Shown one piece after another: positions 16,627-25,747 of a stretch of 64,000 bases of DNA. The first letter of the stretch is position 1. Every line of letters begins with the position of its first letter. Origin of the DNA: Bacteroidota bacterium (GTDB lineage: Bacteria; Bacteroidota; Bacteroidia; Chitinophagales; Chitinophagaceae); the NCBI GenBank assembly GCA_016868855.1, contig VGFP01000002.1, positions 1 through 64,000 of the forward strand, written 5' to 3'. The position numbers and the translations under genes are program-made. The notes beneath the pieces are model-generated. The model did no database searches. It was not told the origin of the DNA and saw nothing but the letters and a program-made list of their open reading frames with translations.

Positions 16627-18054
16627 ATGAAAGAAATGAAAATTTCTTTGCTTTTGTTATCCATGCTTTTTCTTTTCATCCGGGCCAGTGCACAGGAAGA
16701 GGAAGAGGTCTTTCAAAACGCTCCCATCCTGAATGAGGCAAGGGTTACCATCCGCAATGTGATTGTTCATGGAAATAAAATCACCAAGCGTTACATGGTG
16801 GCAAGGGAGATCATCCTCAAATCCAATCAATCTTACAGTGTCGGTGAGGTCTTGGATGGTCTGGAGAAAAGCAGGCAAAATCTCATGAATACTTCCCTGT
16901 TTGTTTCAGTCCATACATATTTCACCAACTGGAAGAATGATTCAATGGATGTACATGCGGAGGTAGCGGAACGCTGGTATTATTTTCCATCTCCTTATTT
17001 CAAACCGATGGATCGCAACATCCAGGTATGGGCAAGAGATTATAATTTCAGTTTGAGGCGTGTGAACTTCGGAATAAAATTCATGGGGGAAAATACCACA
17101 GGCCGAAACGACAAACTGAACATATGGTTGATGGATGGATTTTCAAGGAGACTCGCACTCAAATATTACAATCCCTTCTCAGATCCAAAGTTGAGAATCG
17201 GTTGGGCCATTGATGTCAATCAAAGCTGGAACAAAGAAATTTTCTATAAAAGCTTCAACAACAAACAGGTTTTCTACAGAGACCCCAATCAGTACCTGCG
17301 CAAAGATTTTTATGCAGGTACAACCTTTTCCTACAGAAAGGGCTCCATTAACAGACATTACCTTCGAACAGGATGGCGCTCTTCTTCGATTGCTGATACG
17401 GTATTGCGGATGAACAAAAATTATTTGGGAGACGGCATACAGGCAGTTTCCTATCCGGAAATTCAATACACATTTCAGCATTTGAAAATCAATTACTTTC
17501 CTTATCCCACCAAAGGCTCTCTATTTGTTGCTGATGTTTTAAGGCGCGGTGTCAACCGTCAAATGAATCTTACACAGTTCGTGTTCAGGTACGGCAAGTT
17601 TCATGAGTTTAAAAAGAAAAACTATTTTTCCATCGTTGCAGATGCACATTTGAAAGCTCCTTTCAAACAGCCCTATATCAATCAGTATATTCTCGGTTAT
17701 GGTGACCAATATTTGCGGGGCCTCCAGCGCTATGTGGTGGATGGTTTAGCAGGAGGTACATTGAAAGCAACCCTGGGACGAGAACTTTACAGCGTCAAAG
17801 TCAATTCAGGATTCAAATCAAAAGCATACCGAACCATTCCTTTCAAATTCTATGCGAAAATCCACGGAGATGTCGGGTATGTTTATAGCAATGTAAACCT
17901 CAACGAGACCAACCTCAACAATAAGTTGCTTTATTCAATTGGAGCAGGTTTGGATATTGTAAGTATTTATGACTTTGTATTGCGCATAGAGTTTACGTAC
18001 AATCAGTTTAAACAATTGGGCACCTATTTTCATAACTACGAATCCAGGTACTGA
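16627..18054 (+). CDS. short Omp85-family outer-membrane protein (single POTRA plus barrel)
   Basis: A 475-residue exported protein: signal peptide at residues 1-22 (LLLLSMLFLFIRASAQ), one POTRA-like domain (about 38-115, with RNVIVHGNKITKRYMVAREI), then a beta-strand-rich region to a terminal strand. It is separate from the full-length BamA 2.6 kb downstream. Omp85 proteins with few POTRA domains include TamA-like and patatin-associated forms; which role applies is not evident. A TAACTTAC sequence at 16615-16622 is a weak -7 candidate. Confidence 0.7.
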   Translation: MKEMKISLLLLSMLFLFIRASAQEEEEVFQNAPILNEARVTIRNVIVHGNKITKRYMVAREIILKSNQSYSVGEVLDGLEKSRQNLMNTSLFVSVHTYFTNWKNDSMDVHAEVAERWYYFPSPYFKPMDRNIQVWARDYNFSLRRVNFGIKFMGENTTGRNDKLNIWLMDGFSRRLALKYYNPFSDPKLRIGWAIDVNQSWNKEIFYKSFNNKQVFYRDPNQYLRKDFYAGTTFSYRKGSINRHYLRTGWRSSSIADTVLRMNKNYLGDGIQAVSYPEIQYTFQHLKINYFPYPTKGSLFVADVLRRGVNRQMNLTQFVFRYGKFHEFKKKNYFSIVADAHLKAPFKQPYINQYILGYGDQYLRGLQRYVVDGLAGGTLKATLGRELYSVKVNSGFKSKAYRTIPFKFYAKIHGDVGYVYSNVNLNETNLNNKLLYSIGAGLDIVSIYDFVLRIEFTYNQFKQLGTYFHNYESRY

Positions 18055-18086
18055 CAGTATTTCATCGAAACTTCATGCATCATTCC

Positions 18087-18094
18087 TATCTTCG
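18087..18094 (+). promoter_or_regulatory. -7-like box (TATCTTCG) of nadK
   Basis: Close to TAnnTTTG (one mismatch), ending four bases before the ATG at 18099. It supports that ATG over an in-frame ATG at 18075, which lies upstream of the box. Confidence 0.4.
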
Positions 18095-18098
18095 ACGC

Positions 18099-18962
18099 AT
18101 GAAAGTGGCCGTCTACAGCAGAGAAGGTGCAGTCTTGGATCCCCAGGATCTGAAACAATTGTGCGATGCACTTGCCGCAGCTGGCATCGAGACTGTTGTA
18201 TATGCACAACTTCCGCTGGATAATTTTAAGTCCACCAAAACATTCAGTGACGAACAGGAACTGGATCAATCATTTGATGCTGTCATTTCATTGGGCGGAG
18301 ACGGAACATTGCTTGATACGGTTTGTCTTGTCCGAGACAAGCAGATCCCGGTATTGGGAATCAATTACGGCAGACTCGGATTTCTGGCAAGTTTGAGAAA
18401 AGAGGATTTGCAAGAAGCGGTGGATGCCTTAAAAAACAACACATATGTGTTGGACAAAAGAAGTCTCGTGCATGTGGATGCCAACATTCCTTTGTTTGGA
18501 AAAGATCCTTTTGCCTTGAATGAATTCACCATTCACAAAAGAGAATTTTCTCCAATGATCAAGATCCATACTTATTTGAACGGAGAATTTCTCAATACAT
18601 TTTGGTCGGACGGTTTGATTGTTTCAACTCCAACAGGTTCAACCGGATATTCTCTGAGTTGCAATGGTCCTGTTGTTTTTCCAGAGAGCAACAGTTTTGT
18701 ATTGACACCCATTGCTCCCCATAATCTCAATATCCGTCCCATTGTCATTCCCAATCACCACGTGCTCTCTTTTCAGGTGGAAGGAAGAACAGAAGATTTT
18801 ATTTGTACACTCGATGCCAGAAAAGAGATTGTTGACAAATCCGTACAACTCTCCATCAAAAAAGAAGACTTCACTTTCAACCTGATTCGTTTGAATGAAA
18901 ATATATTTTTGAAGACCTTGAGAGAGAAGCTTACATGGGGATTCGATACCCGAAACAGATAA
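18099..18962 (+). CDS. nadK: NAD kinase
   Basis: Phosphorylates NAD to NADP. The catalytic GGDGT motif is at residues 66-70 (Asp68), followed by GINYGRLGFLA, the substrate loop NEFTIHK and the glycine-rich SDGLIVSTPTGSTGYSLS, all diagnostic. The chosen start gives 287 residues; an upstream ATG at 18075 would add eight residues before the natural MKVAVYSREG start. It lies in the conserved envelope block leading to uppS and bamA. Confidence 0.95.
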   Translation: MKVAVYSREGAVLDPQDLKQLCDALAAAGIETVVYAQLPLDNFKSTKTFSDEQELDQSFDAVISLGGDGTLLDTVCLVRDKQIPVLGINYGRLGFLASLRKEDLQEAVDALKNNTYVLDKRSLVHVDANIPLFGKDPFALNEFTIHKREFSPMIKIHTYLNGEFLNTFWSDGLIVSTPTGSTGYSLSCNGPVVFPESNSFVLTPIAPHNLNIRPIVIPNHHVLSFQVEGRTEDFICTLDARKEIVDKSVQLSIKKEDFTFNLIRLNENIFLKTLREKLTWGFDTRNR

Positions 18963-19029
18963 TATTTTACAACTATTTTAACCCCAATATCCCCCAGAGG
19001 TTGTATCGACTTCCTACATTTACTTGTAC

Positions 19030-19869
19030 ATGAAAAAGCTCCTTTTTTTTCTGTTTGCATTTTCGGTGATTTCTATCCAATCCTATGCGCAGCCTCAGGC
19101 CATTGTACAAGAAGGTGAGGTGGGCATCGCCATAGGCGGAGCACATTATTTTGGAGATTTGAACAAAGGCGTGGGCGTTAAAAATCCCCAGCTCACATAC
19201 GGTGTATTGGTAAAAAAACAGTTCGGCCCCTATGTTGCACTCCGTGTAGCCGGACATCATGCCAAACTGGGCTACGCTGACTCCATGGCGAATCCAACGA
19301 AATTTCCTTTTCAAAAAACCCGTAACCTGGATTTTCAAAACAAGGTTTGGGAAGTTTCTGTGCAAGGTGATTTTAATTTCTTCAAATTCATTCCCGGTGA
19401 TCCTGAGCACAGGTTTACACCCTTCATCACCCTTGGAGTTGGTATCATCAAACACAATCCCTACACATTCTTGGATGGTGTGAAAGAAAAACTGCAACCC
19501 CTGGGAACAGAGGGACAGTTGGCAACTGGAAATGCATACAGCGACCAGGCCTATTGTTTTCCACTCGGTATGGGAGTCAAATACAATATTGCAAACAATC
19601 TCAACCTCGGATTTGAGGTTGTTTACCGCTACACCAATACTGATTATCTGGATGATGTCAGCGGCACTTATGCGCCCAATGATGTTTTGAATACCTCTGG
19701 CAAAGACAATCTGCTATCAAAAGCATATAGGTTGCAAGACCGCTCCATCGGACAAATCAAAACAAATGAAGACCAAAGGGGCTTCAGTCAGCAACGCGAT
19801 CAATACCTCCTTGCACAGGTTACACTTACTTTTTCTTTCAGTTCGTATAAGTGTGCAGATCCCCGCTAG
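19030..19869 (+). CDS. DUF6089 family outer-membrane beta-barrel protein
   Basis: A 279-residue exported protein starting MKKLLFFLFAFSVISIQSYA, a clear signal peptide. The mature part opens EVGIAIGGAHYFGDLNKG, the signature of DUF6089, an outer-membrane OmpW/porin-like barrel family restricted to Bacteroidota and usually encoded immediately before uppS. Alternating strands continue to a C-terminal VTLTFSFSSY. Function unknown; the constant position next to bamA suggests an envelope role. Confidence 0.75.
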   Translation: MKKLLFFLFAFSVISIQSYAQPQAIVQEGEVGIAIGGAHYFGDLNKGVGVKNPQLTYGVLVKKQFGPYVALRVAGHHAKLGYADSMANPTKFPFQKTRNLDFQNKVWEVSVQGDFNFFKFIPGDPEHRFTPFITLGVGIIKHNPYTFLDGVKEKLQPLGTEGQLATGNAYSDQAYCFPLGMGVKYNIANNLNLGFEVVYRYTNTDYLDDVSGTYAPNDVLNTSGKDNLLSKAYRLQDRSIGQIKTNEDQRGFSQQRDQYLLAQVTLTFSFSSYKCADPR

Positions 19870-19886
19870 GATCCCTTTAAATACAT

Positions 19887-19894
19887 TAACTTTG
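19887..19894 (+). promoter_or_regulatory. -7-like box (TAACTTTG) abutting uppS
   Basis: Exact TAnnTTTG match, four bases before the uppS ATG at 19899, implying a leaderless transcript for uppS and possibly bamA behind it. Confidence 0.5.
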
Positions 19895-19898
19895 CGCC

Positions 19899-20657
19899 AT
19901 GTCTCTCAAGCAAAATATTGATCTGGAGCGTATTCCACAGCATATTGCCATCATCATGGATGGCAACGGCCGTTGGGCACAGGAACAGGGGCAAGACCGT
20001 CTTTTTGGCCATTTCAGAGGTGTTGAAAGTGTGAGAGATATTGTGGAGGGATGTGCTGAATTGGGAGTTGAATACCTGACCTTGTATGCATTTTCAACTG
20101 AAAACTGGGACAGGCCCTTGCATGAGGTGACTGGATTGATGGAATTGTTGGTGGAAACCCTTAGAAAGGAGGTCCCCATCCTCAATAAGAACAACATCAA
20201 AATGCACGCCATTGGGGCATTGTCAATGCTTCCACCCAATGCCCGTCAAGCACTGACAGAGGCACTTGATATGACTTCAGGCAATACAGGGCTCAACTTG
20301 GTCATGGCTTTGAGTTACAGCTCAAGATGGGAATTGGTAAATGCAGTGAAGCTCATTGCCAAAGATGTAAAAGAAAACACACTCGATCTGGATGACATCA
20401 CCCAAGATACCCTACAGCAGTATCTCACCACCAGTGCATTTCCTGATCCGGAGCTGATGATCCGTACCAGCGGAGAATACCGCATCAGCAACTTTCTGCT
20501 GTATCAACTGGCCTATGCTGAATTGTATTTTACAGAAACCAGATGGCCGGATTTTCGAAAAGAGAATCTCTATGAGGCTATTTTAGATTTTCAGAAACGT
20601 GAGAGGAGGTTTGGAAAGACAAGCGGTCAAATACAAGCCCCTTTAACAAAGAATTAG
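19899..20657 (+). CDS. uppS: undecaprenyl diphosphate synthase (cis-prenyltransferase)
   Basis: Makes the C55 lipid carrier for peptidoglycan and other envelope polymers. The signature HIAIIMDGNGRWA contains the catalytic Asp21, and downstream are the conserved LTLYAFSTENWDRP, LMIRTSGEYRISNFLLYQ and ELYFTETRWPDF segments. At 252 residues it is full length. It precedes bamA by 31 bases. Confidence 0.96.
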   Translation: MSLKQNIDLERIPQHIAIIMDGNGRWAQEQGQDRLFGHFRGVESVRDIVEGCAELGVEYLTLYAFSTENWDRPLHEVTGLMELLVETLRKEVPILNKNNIKMHAIGALSMLPPNARQALTEALDMTSGNTGLNLVMALSYSSRWELVNAVKLIAKDVKENTLDLDDITQDTLQQYLTTSAFPDPELMIRTSGEYRISNFLLYQLAYAELYFTETRWPDFRKENLYEAILDFQKRERRFGKTSGQIQAPLTKN

Positions 20658-20688
20658 ACAAAAAGCCTTTATTTTGACCTCCCAAACC

Positions 20689-23415
20689 ATGTTTTTGAAG
20701 ATTAGGAATTGTATGCTGCTCATAATGATGGGATTACTCATGTTTTCGAGCAGTGTATTTGCACAAAACGATACTCTACCTGCCCCTTCTGTGGATCCCG
20801 CATTGATGTCCATCTTCAATGCCAAATATCCCAAGAAATATATCATCGCAGACATAGCTGTCAAAGGAAACAAGGCCTTTGACCCCGCGATTGTTATTTC
20901 AGTATCCGGACTCGCCGTGGGCGATGAAGTAACATTACCTGGGGGTGACAACTTTGCCAAGGCGATCAACAAACTTTGGTCTCAGAACATGTTCACCAAT
21001 ATCAATATTTGGATCACCAAACTTGAAGAGAACAATATCTGGGTGGAGATAGATGCTGTTGAACGTCCCATGCTGGCGGATTACAAATTCAAAGGCATCA
21101 GAAAAACAGAAGCAGATGAGTTGAAGGACAAGGTTGGATTGGTGAAGAGCAGGGTTGTTACAGACAATATGAAATTGTCTGCGAAAGAAAATATCATCAA
21201 ATACTATACTGACAAAGGCTTCAGAGGTGCGGCAGTCGACATCGAAGAAAAACCCGATGCATACAGTCCGGATAAAACTGTACTTACGTTCAATATTGTA
21301 AAGGGACTCAAAGTGCGAATTTCTGAAGTGTTTTTCTTTGGCAATCAGTCAGCCGCCATCCCCTCCCTGAAGAGAAAACTGAAGGGCACCAAAGAGATGA
21401 CACGCATTACACTTTATCCAGACAGCGCTGTCAGTCCATATGGCCCCATCAAAACTTATACAGCAAAAGAGTTCATCAAAAATTGGGGATTTCTAAAGCC
21501 TTCACTAATCAGAGATTTCATGGATCCATGGTTCAGGTTTAAACTCTTTGCATCTGCCAAATTCGATGAGAAAAAATATCTGGAAGACAAGGAAAAAATT
21601 TTACAGTATTACAATTCACTGGGATACAGAGATGCTGTTATCGCAAGCGACACACAATACTATGACAAGAAGGGCAGATTGAATATTTCCATGAAAGTGG
21701 AGGAGGGAAGCAAGTATTATTTTGGAAACATGACATGGAAAGGCAATACCAAATATGCAGACAGCATTTTGAACATGGTATTGGGAATCAAAAGAGGAGA
21801 TACCTATAATATCGACATCTTGAACAAGAAACTTGGAAAACAATTGTCACCCGAGGGCGGTGATGTGAGTTCCATTTACATGGATGACGGATACCTGTTC
21901 TTCAGTGTTAATCCAGTTGAGACATCTGTATACAATGACACCATTGACCATGAGTTGAGAATCACGGAGGGACCACAGGCCACCATCAAAAATGTAAATA
22001 TTTCAGGAAACGATAAAACCAAAGAGCACGTCATACGCAGAGAACTGAGGACCGTTCCAGGTGAAAAATTCAGTCGCTCTGATTTGATCAGATCGCAAAG
22101 AGAAATTTTAAACCTCGGTTATTTCAACCAGGAAAAACTGGGTATGCAGCCCGTTCCCAATCAGGAAGATGGCACGGTGGATATCAATTATACCGTTGAA
22201 GAAAAATCCTCTGATCAGCTTGAATTGAGTGCAGGTTGGGGAGGAAACATTGGATTGACAGGAACACTTGGTATTACCTTCAATAACTTTTCCATCAAAA
22301 ATATTTGGAAGAAGACAGCATGGGATCCATTGCCAACGGGAGATGGCCAGAAACTCAGCATCAGGTACCAATCCAATGGACGCTATTTCAGGTCTGTCAA
22401 TTTTTCTTTCACTGAACCATGGTTTGGCGGCAAGAAGAGAAACTCTTTCACATTCAACGTTTTCAATACCAAGTTTACCAACGCATACAATCCGTTTACT
22501 TTCAGGTATGACAGAAACTTTGTTGATTCTTCCTTTCTCAGTACTTCCGGTGCAACCATCGCATTTGGAAAACAGCTGAAATGGCCGGATGACTTTTTCT
22601 CATTGGTAACTTCGCTCAATTATATTCAGTACAGGGCTAAGAATTATGCAATTTTCCCATCCTTCTCAACGGGAATTTCAAACAACATCAACTTGAAGTT
22701 TGCTTTGCAGCGTACTTCCATTGATCAACCTATTTTCCCAAGAAGCGGTTCCAATTTTCTTGCCAGTGCAGCATTTACCCCACCATGGTCCTACATCACA
22801 GGGGTAAACCAAAAAGATATTTTCAGATTGGTCGAATACCATAAATGGAGACTCAATGCGGAATGGTTTGTGCCCATCGGTAAACCCGCTGGCGAGGACA
22901 AGACCAGGCAATTTGTATTGCGCATGGCTGCCAAATACGGATTCATTGGCAGGTACAATAAAAATATTCCCATCTCTCCATTTGAAAGATTCCAAGTTGG
23001 TGATGCAGGTATCACAAACAATTTTGGTGTACTGGGTTATGATCTTGTTGCACACAGAGGGTATCCGGTATATGACAACTCTGATCCCACTGTCAATCCA
23101 GACAAAACAGCGGCAAGCAGGTTCTTTACCATCTTCAACAAATATTCTTTGGAGATGCGTTATCCGTTTGTTACCAATCCAAGCAGTACTATTTACGGAT
23201 TGGCATTCTATGAAGCTGCCAATGGATGGTTCAGTTTCAAGGAGTGGAATCCTTTTAGGTTGAGACGTTCAGTTGGACTCGGTGTGAGATTCTTCCTTCC
23301 GATGTTTGGTTTGCTCGGATTTGATTATGGGGTGGGCTTGGATCGACTTACGCCCAATGGAAGACTGCGCGACGCGAGCCGGTTTACGTTTATGTTAGGT
23401 TTCGAACCAGAATAA
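20689..23415 (+). CDS. bamA: outer membrane protein assembly factor BamA
   Basis: Central component of the machine that inserts beta-barrel proteins into the outer membrane. About 908 residues: signal peptide (LLIMMGLLMFSSSVFAQ), a series of POTRA domains over roughly residues 45-480 (for example IADIAVKGNKAFDPAIV and ATIKNVNISGNDKTKEHVIRREL, read as IKNVNISGNDKTKEHV), then the 16-strand barrel with LGYDLVAHRGYPVY carrying the RGY/RGF loop motif and a terminal strand RFTFMLGF. A TTG at 20674 is in frame, but the ATG at 20689 gives the better leader. It is followed by two OmpH/Skp chaperone genes. Confidence 0.95.
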   Translation: MFLKIRNCMLLIMMGLLMFSSSVFAQNDTLPAPSVDPALMSIFNAKYPKKYIIADIAVKGNKAFDPAIVISVSGLAVGDEVTLPGGDNFAKAINKLWSQNMFTNINIWITKLEENNIWVEIDAVERPMLADYKFKGIRKTEADELKDKVGLVKSRVVTDNMKLSAKENIIKYYTDKGFRGAAVDIEEKPDAYSPDKTVLTFNIVKGLKVRISEVFFFGNQSAAIPSLKRKLKGTKEMTRITLYPDSAVSPYGPIKTYTAKEFIKNWGFLKPSLIRDFMDPWFRFKLFASAKFDEKKYLEDKEKILQYYNSLGYRDAVIASDTQYYDKKGRLNISMKVEEGSKYYFGNMTWKGNTKYADSILNMVLGIKRGDTYNIDILNKKLGKQLSPEGGDVSSIYMDDGYLFFSVNPVETSVYNDTIDHELRITEGPQATIKNVNISGNDKTKEHVIRRELRTVPGEKFSRSDLIRSQREILNLGYFNQEKLGMQPVPNQEDGTVDINYTVEEKSSDQLELSAGWGGNIGLTGTLGITFNNFSIKNIWKKTAWDPLPTGDGQKLSIRYQSNGRYFRSVNFSFTEPWFGGKKRNSFTFNVFNTKFTNAYNPFTFRYDRNFVDSSFLSTSGATIAFGKQLKWPDDFFSLVTSLNYIQYRAKNYAIFPSFSTGISNNINLKFALQRTSIDQPIFPRSGSNFLASAAFTPPWSYITGVNQKDIFRLVEYHKWRLNAEWFVPIGKPAGEDKTRQFVLRMAAKYGFIGRYNKNIPISPFERFQVGDAGITNNFGVLGYDLVAHRGYPVYDNSDPTVNPDKTAASRFFTIFNKYSLEMRYPFVTNPSSTIYGLAFYEAANGWFSFKEWNPFRLRRSVGLGVRFFLPMFGLLGFDYGVGLDRLTPNGRLRDASRFTFMLGFEPE

Positions 23416-23431
23416 TTTAAAAAAATACTTC

Positions 23432-23944
23432 ATGAAAAAATTCACCACACTGCTCTCGCTGATGTTGATTTTTGGATTGTTTGCGCAAGCCCAACGCTAT
23501 GCCATCATCGATACGCGTTATATCCTCAGCAAATTACCCGAATACACCGATGCGCAGAAAAAACTGGACGGATTCAGTCTACAGTGGCAAAAAGAAATCG
23601 ATGACAAACAAGCAGCACTGGATCTATTGTACAGAAATTATGAGGCAGAAAAAGTTATGTTGAGCGAAGAGTTGTTAAAGAAAAGAGAAGACGACTTGTT
23701 CAACAAGGAGAAGGAAGTGAGAGATCTTCAAAAAAAACGATTTGGATTCGAAGGAGATCTGTTTAAAAAAAGACAGGAATTGGTAAAACCCATACAGGAC
23801 AAGGTCTACAATGCAGTTCAAAAGTTGGCTGTAACCAGGCAATATGATTTGATTTTGGATAAAAGTGAGGGCATCACCGTGATTTTTGCTGACCCAAAAT
23901 TAGATCGAAGTGATGATGTGTTAAAAGAGTTAACCAGCAAATAA
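23432..23944 (+). CDS. OmpH/Skp family periplasmic chaperone, copy 1
   Basis: A 170-residue exported protein: leader MKKFTTLLSLMLIFGLFAQA, then YAIIDTRYILSKLPEYTDAQKKL (read as YAIIDTRYILSKLPEY) typical of OmpH, a long coiled coil (about residues 40-120, rich in K, E, Q) and a C-terminal beta segment (YDLILDKSEGITVIFADP). Skp-like proteins escort unfolded outer-membrane proteins to BamA. It lies 16 bases after bamA. Confidence 0.92.
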   Translation: MKKFTTLLSLMLIFGLFAQAQRYAIIDTRYILSKLPEYTDAQKKLDGFSLQWQKEIDDKQAALDLLYRNYEAEKVMLSEELLKKREDDLFNKEKEVRDLQKKRFGFEGDLFKKRQELVKPIQDKVYNAVQKLAVTRQYDLILDKSEGITVIFADPKLDRSDDVLKELTSK

Positions 23945-23984
23945 AAAAACCCTATTTTCGTAGCACTTAAACAAACAAGCAACA

Positions 23985-24512
23985 ATGAAAAAGTTTTTAT
24001 TCCTGGGTATGGTGATGATCGCGATCATGTCTTTCAATCCTATGCTCAACGCCCAAAACAAACATGGTTATATCAGTATAGATGAAGTAGTTCAGCTGAT
24101 GCCAGAGTACAAAAAAGCCATGGCTGAGATGTCTCAGTTTGACAGTGCTTTGCAAATCAATTATGGCGAAACTTTGAAAGAATTGAACCGCCAGGACAGC
24201 ATATTCAAAGCCGATTCAACGAAATGGTCCAATGCCATCAGAACAGCCAACAGAGAGAAAATGAAAAAATTGTTGGTGGAGTTGCAGGGATATGAGCAAA
24301 GCTATCAGCAGCAAATGCAACAAAAGCAGGAAGAATTGATGTCGCCCGTTGCCCAAAAAGCAAACCAGCTCATCAACGACGTTGCCAAGGCAAACGGATA
24401 CAGCTATGTATTCAGAAAGGAAGCCCTTGTGGTATCACCGGATGCAGATGATCTTCTCCCACTGGTCAAGAAAAAAATTGATGCAGGTTCACCCAAGCCA
24501 CCTGCCAAATAA
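23985..24512 (+). CDS. OmpH/Skp family periplasmic chaperone, copy 2
   Basis: A 175-residue paralogue of the preceding gene with its own leader (FLFLGMVMIAIMSFNPMLNAQ), the HGYISIDEVVQLMPEYKKAM start and a Q/K/E-rich coiled coil around residues 45-125. Tandem OmpH pairs after bamA are usual in Bacteroidota. The gene is followed immediately by a strong hairpin terminator, ending the bamA transcription unit. Confidence 0.92.
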   Translation: MKKFLFLGMVMIAIMSFNPMLNAQNKHGYISIDEVVQLMPEYKKAMAEMSQFDSALQINYGETLKELNRQDSIFKADSTKWSNAIRTANREKMKKLLVELQGYEQSYQQQMQQKQEELMSPVAQKANQLINDVAKANGYSYVFRKEALVVSPDADDLLPLVKKKIDAGSPKPPAK

Positions 24513-24520
24513 ATAAAATG

Positions 24521-24549
24521 GACCGAAACATTGTTTCGGTCTTTTTTTG
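24521..24549 (+). terminator. rho-independent terminator after the bamA-ompH unit
   Basis: A perfect 9-bp stem (GACCGAAAC at 24521-24529 with GTTTCGGTC at 24533-24541), a 3-base loop and seven T residues. It lies between the second OmpH gene and the murI start at 24552, only two bases before the latter, so murI must be transcribed by readthrough or from an internal promoter. Confidence 0.9.
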
Positions 24550-24551
24550 TC

Positions 24552-25376
24552 ATGCCCTCTCAATCGCCCATAGGAGTATTTGATTCCGGACTCGGTGGAC
24601 TCACTGTTTTGAAAGAAATGGTGAGAAAGTTGCCCGATCATGATTTTATTTACCTGGGAGACAATGCCAGAGCACCTTATGGTCCGCGTGATTTTGAAAC
24701 AGTTTATCAATTCACTCTGCAAGCCGTTCAGTGGTTGTTTGATCAGGGATGTCCGCTTGTCATCCTTGCCTGCAACACAGCCTCGGCCAAATCATTGCGC
24801 ACGATCCAACAAAAAAATCTCCCACTGATCGATCCCTCTAAAAGGGTATTGGGCGTCATTCGTCCAACGACTGAAGTAATCGGAGATTATACAGAAACCA
24901 ATCATATTGGCATTTTGGGAACAGAGGGTACCGTCGATTCCGGATCGTACGTTATTGAAATACAGAAATCATTCCCGGATGTAATAGTCTACCAGCAGGC
25001 TTGTCCCGCTTGGGTTGAACTGGTTGAATCTGGCGAACACCTTACTCCCAAGGCAGTTGAACCTGTCAAAGCATGTCTGGATGCCCTCTTGCAGCAATGT
25101 GAAGGCATCGATACCATTTTACTGGGTTGCACCCATTACCCGCTATTGATGCCAGTGATCCAACAGCTGGTCCATCCTGCAATTCAGGTCATTGCTCAGG
25201 GTGAAATTGTTGCAGAAAGCCTGGTTCATTACCTTCAAAGACATCTGGAAATGGCCGGCAGATTGTCCTGCAGCGGAACCATTCGTTTTTACACAACCGG
25301 AGATGTAGAGAAATTTGGTCATCAAGCAGGTATTTTCTGGGGAGAAGAGGTCAAAGCTAGCAGGGCATCCCTCTAA
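24552..25376 (+). CDS. murI: glutamate racemase
   Basis: Supplies D-glutamate for peptidoglycan. DSGLGGLTVL begins at Asp11; the first catalytic cysteine is Cys74 in LACNTASA and the second lies in LLGCTHYPLL. The upstream in-frame ATG at 24531 lies inside the terminator stem, so I use the ATG at 24552, giving 274 residues and the normal MPSQSPIGVFDSG beginning. Confidence 0.95.
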   Translation: MPSQSPIGVFDSGLGGLTVLKEMVRKLPDHDFIYLGDNARAPYGPRDFETVYQFTLQAVQWLFDQGCPLVILACNTASAKSLRTIQQKNLPLIDPSKRVLGVIRPTTEVIGDYTETNHIGILGTEGTVDSGSYVIEIQKSFPDVIVYQQACPAWVELVESGEHLTPKAVEPVKACLDALLQQCEGIDTILLGCTHYPLLMPVIQQLVHPAIQVIAQGEIVAESLVHYLQRHLEMAGRLSCSGTIRFYTTGDVEKFGHQAGIFWGEEVKASRASL

Positions 25377-25389
25377 ATTCCATTCAAAC

Positions 25390-25420
25390 TTGCCCATTTA
25401 TCCCAAAACCGCTACCTTTG
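25390..25420 (+). promoter_or_regulatory. promoter of rpmH (TTG, 20-base spacer, TACCTTTG)
   Basis: The best promoter in the window: TTG at 25390-25392, a 20-base spacer, then TACCTTTG at 25413-25420, matching the Bacteroidota housekeeping consensus. It leaves a leader of roughly 100 bases before the rpmH ATG. Confidence 0.7.
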
Positions 25421-25525
25421 CCGTCCTTTCACAAATCCACAGGTGTGGTGACCCGTGGACCCATTGAACAGCATTGATCGCTTCTCCCGATCCATTGTTT
25501 CAACAAAAAGGAAAAAGCAAAAATT

Positions 25526-25681
25526 ATGAAACGTACATTCCAACCGCACCGCAGACGCAGAAAGTCAGTACATGGTTTCCGCAAGCGCATGCAATCCGCC
25601 AATGGACGCGCAGTATTGGCAAGCAGAAGAAAAAAAGGTCGCAAAAAACTCAGTGTCTCCGACGAGAGCAAACTGAAATAG
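25526..25681 (+). CDS. rpmH: 50S ribosomal protein L34
   Basis: A 51-residue ribosomal protein. The sequence begins [18 protein letters not shown] and continues [18 protein letters not shown], the near-invariant L34 pattern, with the C-terminal extension [12 protein letters not shown] usual in Bacteroidota. It is transcribed ahead of rnpA, the classic pairing, with a hairpin between them. No dnaA or DnaA-box cluster is nearby, so this is not evidence for the replication origin. Confidence 0.97.
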   Translation: MKRTFQPHRRRRKSVHGFRKRMQSANGRAVLASRRKKGRKKLSVSDESKLK

Positions 25682-25708
25682 GTCGACTACTTATATTTTC
25701 AACTTACA

Positions 25709-25739
25709 ATAGCCTCGGATCTTTTCTGGGGCTATTTTT
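25709..25739 (+). terminator. hairpin with T-run between rpmH and rnpA
   Basis: ATAGCCTC at 25709-25716 pairs with GGGGCTAT at 25728-25735 (8 bp with one G-T pair), followed by a run of T. It ends eight bases before the rnpA ATG and probably attenuates the transcript, giving more L34 than RNase P protein. Confidence 0.7.
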
Positions 25740-25747
25740 GTTATACA